From positions 967,295 to 1,031,294 of the forward strand of contig VZSE01014929.1 of assembly GCA_013398275.1 (NCBI GenBank): a DNA stretch of 64,000 nucleotides, in the 5' to 3' direction. Positions 41,101 through 53,100 of the stretch are shown here, one piece after another. The stretch comes from Promerops cafer. Taxonomy: Eukaryota > Chordata > Aves > Passeriformes > Nectariniidae. The position numbers and the translations under genes were made by a program. The notes below the pieces were generated by a model. That model was not told the DNA's origin. It was given only the letters and a program-made list of their open reading frames with translations, and did not search any database. Position 1 is the first letter of the stretch, and the number at the start of each line of letters is the position of its first letter.

Positions 41101-44100
41101 CATTTCTGTATTAAAAATACAAAGATTCATTCCTGATCTTACAGTGAAATTTTCTTAGTGTGCATTCTGCCAGTGTTGACTCTTTTGTAGCCACAGTCCA
41201 ATTGGTTCATGAGAAAACAAAAAGGAGGGGGAAATAAAAAGCTTTCTATGCTACTGAAAAGATCACAATTGACCCTTGAATTTTTCTGACAACTTCTGCA
41301 ATGCTGAAGAACAGCATTTCACTCGAATGCTAATTCTCTCATACATACACACTATGCCTGCAAAGAAAAAAAACATCTGCATGAAAATGTAACTCAGCTA
41401 AGTCAGCACAGTCTTCCTGCTTACTTCAAAAACCCTCTGCTTCCAGAGTTTTCCTAGGAGTGCAGTTCTGTACAGTGGTGAGCCACTGGCACAGGTTGCT
41501 CAGAGAAGCTGTGGATGCCCTATATCTGGAAGTGGATGGAGCTCAGAGCAACCAGGTCTAGTGAGAAGGGTCCCCGCCCCCAGCAGGAGGGTTGAAACTA
41601 CATCTTCTTTAACATCCCTTCCAACCCAGGCCATACTATGAGCCTGTGATTCTACCCTCTGAAAACCTGTATCCCAACAGGCTTGAAACACCTGCAACTA
41701 AACCAGAAAGCCAAAGCAACTACTGTAAAGCAATGGATATTATTAATAGCATAATGGTAAAGGAAAAGAAGAAATATATTTGATTTATTCAACTGATAAA
41801 AAAAAAAACCAACTTTATCAAACGCTAGGTGTCATACAGTTTATCAGTAACAGGGTATACTGTCATGGAACAATTAAGATATGGAAAGGGAATAAATTGT
41901 TTCCCAATTTTTATCAGGTAAGATAGTGTTTCAAGAGGAAGAAGAAAAAAACAAATACCCACACAATAACCAAGAAAAAATTAAGTTACCAATCATGATT
42001 TTTATTGCTTCAATAGGCAACCCTTCCAAACGCCAAATTTAGAAGTCTTCCTTTATAAAGAATACATTGCAGCAGTGCATTTTAAAAGCATTAATAGCTG
42101 GGGTTTTACTATTATTTTCAATTAAAAAAGATGAAAAAAGGAGAACATGTTTAGATAGGCAAATGCAAAGTGAACATCAGAGGTGAAAGTAATTCAACAG
42201 TAAGCAGCAATTATATATTTATATAGGCATACATTTCATGTATGCAAATTAATCCATAGCATTAATAAAAAAAATTCTGAATAGATTATTCCATAGCTAT
42301 GCATTCACTTCTTCACTTTTTATTAAGAAGTATGGAAAAAACTAATGCTGACAATGATGGAGCCTTTTTTATATTCTCAAAAAACAGATTAACAACAACG
42401 AGACCAGATGAAATTCTCATTGCTCATCACATCCACTAGAATGGAATCACCGATTATGTCTTAGGCCTATTCTCAGCAAAGAAGATTTCTATGATATCTC
42501 CTATCACGTAGCTTTCAAAGATGTCAATGAAATCAGACTTCCTGGGGTTGCTATTCCCACACTTTTAAATATCTCAGAAATAACAAAGAAAAATCTTCCA
42601 GTAACTTGAAGGTAGTAAAAGCAATTTTTTCTCGATAAAAGTTCACAGGAAACATTTTGTAAAGTTGCACATTAGTCATGTCTTCAAATCCAACTCAGAT
42701 GTTACTACCCTTTTATTTTTCTGAACTTGCTTTTACTTCAGAAAAGAGAAGCATATACCATTATTTGCTGTCCTAAACAAAAGCACACTGATTTCTAAAT
42801 GTAGCTCTCAGTGAGTGAAAAGTCAACATCACCTTTTTCGTTTCAGAAAAGAAACTAAATTATCATGTCCAGAACAAATACTGTATAGAACTGAAATAAT
42901 CTTTTAATCTGTTAAAAACCAGAAAATGCAAACACTGCTTCTGATGCTATTTTCCTGACTAAAATAACATTGCTCCTTCTGATAATTAACACTGGAAAAT
43001 GTAGAGAAGAAACAAAATTCAGTGAACATAAACACAAAAATAAGAAGTTTATTCCTGGAATTCTATCTTTTTATATTTTTCTTAGATATCACATATTGAT
43101 TCATAAATTTAGTGATTTATCCTGAAACCAAAAGATACTTTTATCAATACTCTACCTGTAGTAGTAATCAACAAAAGGATTTTTTTGAGGTTATTTAAAA
43201 CTTTAGCCATACTGATACAAACAAAAAGAATAATTATGTAGAAAACCAATAACTTTCCTGGTCTGTTTCTCAGCAGGAGCTGTATTTTTAAGTGTAACTG
43301 TAATCCGTGGACTATTGGTAAAGAGAAAACTGTGACACATCAAGAGCTGGCAGGGAATACCCAGGGTAGTTTACCCCACAAGTATTTTCTGTAACAATTC
43401 CCTACATTTCCTGTCATCCATCATCTCTTTCCCCTGGCAAGGCTCCCTGTCTTCCACTCTCATGATCATGACAATTCCATCCTTTCTTAATGGGCACACA
43501 CAAGTTACCAGCAGTTGTGCATTGCCCAACAGCTCGTCACTGCACAGAATTTCAGAAAATGAGGGTTTTCCCTGCCACACGTTGCACATGTCAAAATGTG
43601 ACAATGCAGAGAAGGAAGTATGAACAAATGTCATCTTCCTCACAGCTTAATACATTTTAAAACGGGGAGGTGAGTATTCTACAGCAAAGCAAGTTAACTT
43701 AGTAACAATTTTCAACATCCTTCCTACATAACAATAAATATAATTAAATTCCATGGGATTATTTCTTAGATGGCACAAACAAGGAGCAAAACCACATAGT
43801 AACATGCTGAGAATAAAATAAAAACAAATTGAAATAATACATGTTTTAGGTGTAGGATATAGATCTTTTTTTAAAAAGAAATGTTTTTCTCCCAACAGGT
43901 ATTAATAAACTTTTACTTTAGTACTTTGTATCTTTTGTCAATATTCTCTTTAATAAGTCTAGTATGGAGTGCACAGTGGTTCCAAACTACAAAATACTAT
44001 ACTATATACATAGATGTACACAGTCATAAGCTTCTCTATGGCAACAGATTATACTATCACAGATATAAGACTACAGCACACACTGGATGGCTCAGCAATG

Positions 44101-47100
44101 ATTTAAATGTGATCTTTGGCATAGGTATTTCTTTCAGAAAGAAAACCAATAGTTGTCTAAAGACAGGGTTAAAACGATATGAATAAAATTTAACACTATT
44201 TAAGGGAGAGTAAATAAAAATTGAGAAGCTAAAACTAGTGGCAAAAGCTACAAAGGAAATCAACAGAAAGTGAAAAATATTAAGAGAAAATGGGAATATT
44301 TGTCAGCAGCCCCACAGTGAGTTTACATGATAAATAGAACCCAATAGCTTTGGAAGCAAAACAAACAGCATCCTCAGCAACATCGGGCATATCAGCTTTG
44401 AAAAATAGTTTCATTTCAGAATCAGAAAAGCTAGACTATTTGTCTTACTGCTGATAATACCAACAAAACCTACTACCAGTAATACAGACTATCTTCCAGG
44501 TTAGTCTATGAAATGGGAGAGGAGTCCTGGTCCCCCACAAGAATCCATTCAATGTCAACACCTTACCTGTACTACACTGACAGAAGAAAAATGCCTACTT
44601 AAATTGTCAGGTCGATAAGAACAAGACTTTGACTATTTCAACTGCCAAAACAGCTGATATGACTAACACTGAGCACCTCTTTTCATGAAAACATTATATA
44701 GAAAACAAACAAATGCTTGTTAGAAAGATTTGAAAAATTCATTTCTGCATTTGAAATTCAAAACAATGAAAAAAAGCCACTGAGAGAAATTATGTCCATT
44801 ATAAAAATATATTTAAAATAAGTCTTCAATAATACTGTATCATTTTTCATTTCCTTCATTTACTAAGCAAGATCTAAAAATTAATGAAAATCATGAAAAT
44901 TTATGAAACTTCAAGCACATTTATTTACATTAATAATTGGAACTTAACAGCTGTTTGAAGACTGTAACAAGGGGAAAGATGTGGAAAACACATTTAATTC
45001 TTGTTGAAGACTCATGTGAAGTTAACAGATCTATTTTGGTATGAAGAACACATTCATATGTACCAAGATGTAAAATCAAAGTTAAAGTTAACTTCACATA
45101 TCAGTTGAAAAAAACCAACCAACCAAAAAAAAACTAAAAAAAAAAATAAACCAAAATAAAACTAAAAAACCCACAAAACCACCAAAACCAAAACAAGTAA
45201 AAGCACACAACCAATAAAAAGTCGACTACAAACATGGAACCAAGTTCCAGTCACAGTATAAAGTATGTACTAATGCACAGTAGTACTTTTTTACTATCAG
45301 AAATCTTAAATAAATGTGAAATTTCTATAGGACACACTGAGAAAATTTCTCTGAGCCAGGAAGAACAAAACAGGCACAGTTTATTAATCCAACTTAAAAA
45401 CCTGGCACTGGCCATGGCAACCATTACAACATCCACATCCAAGCATACAAACACTGCAAATTATAGAAGAACTCCGACACAAAACCTTCTGAAGCTCAGA
45501 GGAGGAAAATGAAGAATGACCTGTCAAACTACACTCATTACACTTCGCTCCTTGTGAAGCCTGAACTCAGGTTCACCTTCTGATGAGCACAGCAGCCATC
45601 TGCATTGACTGTTTATGCTGATACCATTACTTTTTAAGGAATTCATTGAAAACTCTAGAAACATTTTGCTCAGAGTTCAAAACTCAAAAAATAGAAACAT
45701 TCTTATTTCTCAATCAAAAGGGCACATAAGACTTAGATGATGCAACTTCCCTAAAGCAACAGAAAGAAAAAAATCCATTTTACAACTGAGTTAGACATAA
45801 AGCATCTGCTAGTCAACATATTCTGCTATATTCTCCACATTAAATTCTTTCAAATTCCACTCTGAAATACATTTTTAAATTAGACAGTTGTGCATAAATG
45901 CACACATTTTTGCTTTCCTTCCAGAAGTTAACCAAGAGATTAACAATCCAGAAACCAAATCCTATTTTCACCTTCTCAGCCAGGTTTTTAAACCAAAACA
46001 TGACTACGCATCATTTATCCCACAAAAAATGTCATATCCAGATTAGGTTATCATGTACAATGTATAACTGAAACCTTACTTTATTTAATTTTCCCTCCAT
46101 AAAATGGAAAGCTTTAAGAGGCCATTACAGAGCAATCCACTCATGATATTCCTATCTCCTACTTTTGAGCAAAAAAGACTTATTTCAATTTAGGACATCA
46201 TCAACACCTTTCAGTCATATAAACCAACTCAGTAGCAATAGTGGAAATGCTGAAGTCTGGTAAAGTTTAAGAGTCCAGCACCAAGTGCTTTGCAATTTGG
46301 CTGGGCAAGTAAGGACAACTCTGCCATCCCATAATACTCACACTAGACAGGTTTTCCTTCTACTAACAAATAGATATGTAGTCATCACAAAAGTTTTTTC
46401 TTCTTCTATGCTGCCCCAAAGATACAAGCCCCTTTCTTAGTGCAATGTCACATTCCACAGTGAGATTAGCCTTCCCATATTTACATTTCACCCACAGTAT
46501 GTTTCAACAGAATAGCTTGAAGAAAATTTGCCAAGTAGAAAAATAAATGGTGGGATAAGGGAGGGAGCATAAATAGGGAGTGCCTGTCTGTATAGCAATG
46601 ATGAGTTATCCAATATCTACCTGAGGGAAAATAATAACCATTTTATTTCATTGTATCTCCTTCAACTCTCATTTGGTTCATCTTACACAGAATGTAAGCT
46701 TTTCTAAGGCAAAAGCTCTACCTTACAACTCCACAGTGTTTTCAGTGTAAAAATTATTTCCATCTTTGTTTTCATTTCTTGAGTTTAAGATTAATGTGGA
46801 AAATAAATTTTTTCTGATTCTGTATTTTGTTAAATTTCTTTCCTTTTATAACCGCTTGGTAGAGTTAGTGAATTCAATCTGAAGACAGAGTGCCTTAAAG
46901 AAAGACCATCAGCATGGGAGGCTCACTTGGCATTTTGTCCCCTGGCCTCAGAAAGCTGTTACACAGCTGAAAGAACAGCAGGGTTCATTCTGCTACATTA
47001 ACAGGGCCTGACCCATCTACACAACATCAACAAGCCAAAGAAGCAAACCCAGGAAAACACTTGTTTAGCTGAACCAACTTGGGCATAATCAGCAGGCCTT

Positions 47101-50100
47101 TACTGTAGATACCTAATTACAATCCAATTAGGAAAAAAAAAAAAAACAAAAACACACAAAAAACCTGACCACAAAATTTATCAGAGTAAAAATTACGCCC
47201 TTTTTCTAACTTAAAAGGTAAATTAAATAGCTGAGAAAGAAATTTGGCAAAGCACCCTAAGTACTGCAAGACAATGTGCTGCCTCTGAAAGAAGCAAAAT
47301 TTCAGACAGCAGATAAGGTTCTGGATGTATGTTATACAGTTTAATTATTACTGACAACAGTAAGTCAGCAGCCTTTCCATATTTCAAATGGCAAGAGACA
47401 CACACTTTGCCCCAAATCACAGACAGCACAGGTGTCTAAGCCAAACACTACTGAGACCAGTATCACAGGAAGAGATTTCTCCAAGCAGGCTTGGTTTGGG
47501 ACTTAAAGTCACAGCAATGCCTGTGCTACTGTAGCACATGATCTACAACAGGCAGCTACAAACACCAAGTTCTTCTAAAACAACTAGCAGATAGGAAAAT
47601 GAAAACATCTGGGTGTAGTGAAGCTCATACCAGCCAAAATTACTGAGAGTTAATGCTGACTGTTAACACTAACATGCCATTGATGCACTGTACTTTTAAA
47701 CAGAGGCATCATCAGCAAATAATGGGATCTAGATAGCAGTTCTGAAAGAATCAAACAGTACAAAAAAATTTCAGAACACAGACATCAGGAAAAGTACTTA
47801 TTTAAGTATTAAGTACACTGTAGTAACACTCAGGCATAGATATTTCAAAACAAGTAAGCCAAGTCAAGCCTTGGAGGTTTTAGTATGTCTGTGATCACCT
47901 TACACCACATGCAACTTTGACGTAGCCAAGATGCTTAAGCCTTCACTTCAGACATGACCTTGCTACTCATACTGGGATTAAAAGCAGTTATACAACAGAA
48001 GCCCCAAGGCTGAGACATTCTTGGGTAGAAGATGGCTGCAAAGAACTCTAGATTCTTTATGAAAGGCTGTAATCTCAAAATGTTCTCTCAGTCCCAGACC
48101 TGAAGAAGTACATCTCTGCTGAATGTTACAAACACGTACATTAATTTGGACGTTTGCAAACATATGGTATTTGTTGCAGTATCAAGATACTATCAGGATC
48201 CTAAGTTATGATCATCTCTTGTTGGCTATATTTCTACCTCATAGTTCAGAGGAATGTGTCAAAATGATATTGACAGAGTGCCTAGACCATAGGATCAACT
48301 TCCTCTATTAGGTATAAATCAAAATAAATATAGACACAATTTAAATTCCCTAAAAGTAAACCTGTTACATATGTAAATTACTGTCCAAAGAAATGTATGA
48401 CAGATCAAAGAGTAACAAAGCTACTGTTTACTTTAGGAGATAAGCAAGAAAATGTATTAAAAACAAGCAGGTGGGGTTTAAGTGAACTATTCCCTTGCTA
48501 CCACATCTCATGAGAACTATCAATTAGCACAATCTTTTATTTCAAAATTGTTACCAGCTACTGACTACTTTGTTATCCCAATTCTATAACATATTGCACC
48601 AAATAGTTTTAGAAAATTAATGACACTTGGAGAAAAAATCTTAAAATTTCTTGTGAAAGGTAACATCACATAAACCCAGATTATCCTTATCTTCATCTCA
48701 TACAGAAACAGCAAGTAATGTTGCCAGGGACTTTCTTTTTTAAGTCAAGTACTATTTACTTGTTTTACCAAAGAAAGTAAACCAGAAACCAACAGAATCA
48801 CTCTAATTTACAGATACAGCAATTCTCAAAAACATTCTGAATTCCAATAGGTTTTTTCCCAACTATTTTAACAACAGAACATACTGTGCACTGCACATTC
48901 CTGTATCTATCATGGCCAGCTGTGCAGTGATGATTACATGCCAGAAAAATGGTATTTCTATATGCATGTGGCAAATAACACATCCAGATGTTTTGTTGTA
49001 CTTCAGAATGTAATCTGTATGGAAGTAATTGTTGCTAAAGTTATTAATCTACAACAAAATCAGGATATTGAAATGACTCACACAAGTTGTACTATTATTT
49101 GCAGCCCAAAGGAGACTAAATAACCCAGAGCACTATACAGAAATACAGCTATATTGCCTAGATAAAATGCAAACACCAAGCTGTTTCTGAAGTCTCTAGC
49201 AAATACAGTGTTAAACTGTGTTACAGAAGTTTTTGACCACAATTTAATTTTGAGATCTTCTGTAAATAAGGACATTGAAAAGACAGAAATTAAGCTGCAA
49301 ATAAACACAGGCACTGCACTGATGCACAAACAGTAGCTCAAATGTGGCCTTGTAAACACTGAATACTCTCTCTGAGCAAGAGGCATTTTTTGTGTTCAAA
49401 TAAGTTACTAAGATCTTCCCAGTTCTGGTTACTCAGTTGTTCCATATGTTAGGTTAGCAGAACATCAGCTCACCATTTTTAAGGTGTGGATATTAAAAAC
49501 GTGGAAATTAAGACATTATTTCCTTTTCTTCTCTAGGGGTACCCTGAGACGGTCAATATCAAAGCATGTCTACAACTTGTCAATATCCTAGAAGAATGGT
49601 AATGTAAATTACTTAGAAAAATGTATCAACTAGAACTGAGGAACAGAAAAGTTTTGATGGAATAGTTAATTAATGACACAGCAAGACCAAAGTCATTAGC
49701 TTAACATACATAAATTGATTACATGCTGATATTGCAGGTCATTCCAGCATGTTTGTCTCAGCTAAGTTGTATCTTCAGAAATGCACAAACTATTATGATA
49801 TACCCCGCAAACACCTACACCTTTAACGCTACTCTCTTGATGCAATATCTTTACAATGCCCATAAGAGCCCTTCCTTGTGCCTTTGAGATGTGGAGTAAA
49901 CCTGCCTCTCTTGTCTAGGGAACATGTGACAGCCCTATTTGCAGACATACGCCCCAGACAAAGAGGTAGGTGCTGCTTCCTAGAAACCAAGCAGGCTTTT
50001 CAAACACGTCTGAAAATCTGGACATTATGTATTAATAATGCAAAAAATACCACTCAGCCATATGATTATTTTATTTTATAGTCATGAGATGTAGACTTCC

Positions 50101-53100
50101 CTAACCGGAAATTAGGACTACCTACAGACAGGCCAGTTTTGCAACCAGATGTAGTGCACACATTTGTTATTTCTCCTCCTTTGAAAGGTTTAGATTTGGG
50201 TTACATTAAAGGCCTCTCCAGATTCTGTTTAACCAGAGATGAGCAGAAACAAATAAAGAGGTATTGGATCACTCTAGGAATACAGACCTCCTATGAAATC
50301 TATCAAGGACAGTAAGTCTTCTCACCTTTGACTCCACACTAGGAACCATCAGGTTATCCTGCACAGAAACCCTCAGTAGAGGGAAAGCTGATCTCAAATT
50401 CTAGTTCTCATAAAACTGCATGAACAGAAACTCAGGCTCCGTACGTCCATGCCAAATTCTAGACCAGTACTTAGCTGAAAAAATGCCTTTTTTTTCTTGG
50501 TAACATACAAGGATGTAAGTGATCAAGACCTTTTAGCACTTGATTATAGATGACTCTCCAGAATATCAAAAAAGCAAAAAAACACAGCAGCAATGACAGA
50601 CAACAGACTTGAAGACTGAGTCAAAACCTGCATTTGACCCTTCTCCTGTAGTGGTCAAGTAAGAAAAATGAACACAAAATCAATAAAAAATGCCTATGCA
50701 GAACTTCTGCTCTAAAGGATACTATCTTCATTATTGTACTTCCTGCATCTCCCAGTTTTTGCTAGAGGTCCAATCCCAGAATTAGTGTAGGCATTTAGAT
50801 ACATCTAGTTTGTAAAAACACTGGTACATCTGAATTAATTCTCCTGTATGCAACTTTACTCTTTCAGTTTATGAACACTGGGTCTTCATTTTTCTAAACA
50901 ATACAAAATTACTTGCCTGGGAACAGTTTTAAACCTGTTACTGCAACCGCAAAGAGCCTTCTGCTCATTATTACTGAAGTTCAACGTTTACCAGCTTACA
51001 CTGGGAACAAAAAAAAAATCAGATTTCACCTACAGCATATGCAGAGAAGCTGGTAGAGACTTAACTTTTACAACTTCAAGTAAGCTGCTATTAAGAAGAA
51101 AACTGTAAAAAAGTTTGAAAAAGAAGCTTCAATTGTCATTCCATATTAAGCAGCCATGCCAATAAAGCAGGCATAACCCTTCCCATACACACCTTCCCAG
51201 TCCCCTTGTTTCCATTACAGTGACACCAGCACAGCTGCCTATTGCACCACACCATGATCAAACTGAAGAACCAAACCAGTTATGAAGTAAGATGGTAAAA
51301 GCTGGGGGAGGAAAGGCTGTATTTTCCTGGCAGATCACCCCACTGATCCATTTCACTGTGCAGCTGCACTAACAGCTGGACAAGCAAAACAAACGCAATA
51401 ATATAAGGATATATATAACAAATATTTACCCAAAACATCATCGTTGCTGAAGAAATGCACTTGCATCCTAAATAAAAACCATTCACTTTAAAAGGTACCT
51501 AATTTTTTACCTAAGACTTTTTTTCAGTTCAATAAAAAAATTCTTATCTAGCCAGTAGAGCAAACAAGACAGAATACTGCTGAAGCCACTGACCCTAAAA
51601 TGCAACAAAAATCAACATAAGAACCAAAAACAACAATGTTCACAGAGCACAGAAAGAATCTTAGTTCATACTTATTTTCTACACTAATCTGAGTTTACCA
51701 CTGTTTTGGGGGGTTTTCTGCTGAGGTTTTTTGATATTTTTTTAACTAGGTGCCTTTTTCCTCTGTCCACTATTCCCTATTACCACACTAGTTACCTTCT
51801 GTGCCATTTCAGACAAAAGTTAAATGACACCAGCTTGAACAGATTTCTTTTCTGAGCAACTTATGCACTTCAAAAAGACAAAGTGAACTTTATTCCCTCT
51901 ACATGAACAGTCTGTGAATTGACACTTTGAGTTCTCTCACAGAAACGCCACTTTCACTGCATATCAGCAAATATTGAAGGTCCTTAATTATTGTTCTCAT
52001 AATTAGTCAAGATTTGCTTTTGTCCTTTTATTTTTCAATCACAGGCTCAACTTACTAACCACGTATTGCATCCTTCGTACGTGTTTTAGAGAAGAAATGA
52101 TAAAACCCCTTCCTCCTGCTTTCATCAGGTTTCAAGCCACCTCCAGGTGCTTTGTTATTTGTTCATGAACAATCAATTCTCTAGAAGTCCCTCATTTTTA
52201 CACTCAGATCACAGTATAGTACAACTTCTATTATCTATCCCAAGATGACTACGTTTTCATAGTTTATTTTACTGCAAACATTACACATACATATTTATAG
52301 ATACAGATATAGTTAGCTGGCTCCATTTAACTCAGTACTGTACTAAGTATATTCATAACACTTAGTGTAAGCTGATATACCCACTAAAAGTGAACCATTT
52401 TTATTCTTTTCCCATCTTGCAATGCTTCCTTCCCTTGTACTGATGAGTATCAGGCAAACTGGAAATTCAATTGGGGAATTCCATTTAAAAAATCTAGTCA
52501 CAAAACACTGGTCTTAACCTCAATCAATTCCCTGATTTGATTTGCCACACAAGATCTCATTTCACATAAAGAGGAAGCACAAGAAACAAGCCACCCTGCA
52601 TAAAAGATGTTTCTTTGAACGGTAGCACTACCTTATGCCAGCTCAACACATTCCTCACATGACTGCCAAAGTACTACCTGTCTTTGTTAAAGTAGAATAA
52701 AGTAGAATAAAGTCAATAGTTTATGAAATCTATCATCACAGTCAAGATGAAATCAGATACCTGTACATTGTACACAGCATTTTGTGTAATCACTGAAAAA
52801 CTGCTTCCCAACTTCTATTTTCTTTTACCTAATTAGTAATTCTAGAGTCCTGTCTGATTGCCTCCCTCACTTAGGCCAACAGACAAAGCCATCACATTCG
52901 CATTTCAATAATTTCAAGATGCTTACACGAAATATAAACAGAACTGTCTAAAAAGTTTGATAAAGAGAGGTTTTTTACATTTCACGAATGCCATTAACTA
53001 AACATTCAAGTGTTTTCTCAGTTCCATCATTTCTCAAAACTTTGCAAATAAGACACATACACAGTTATTTTCAAAAATTTCTTACTAGGGAAATGTGCCT

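Noticed and set aside
42227..42245. 8-base perfect palindromic hairpin GCATACAT-TTC-ATGTATGC
   Set aside because: Short and in AT-rich intron; expected by chance in 64 kb.
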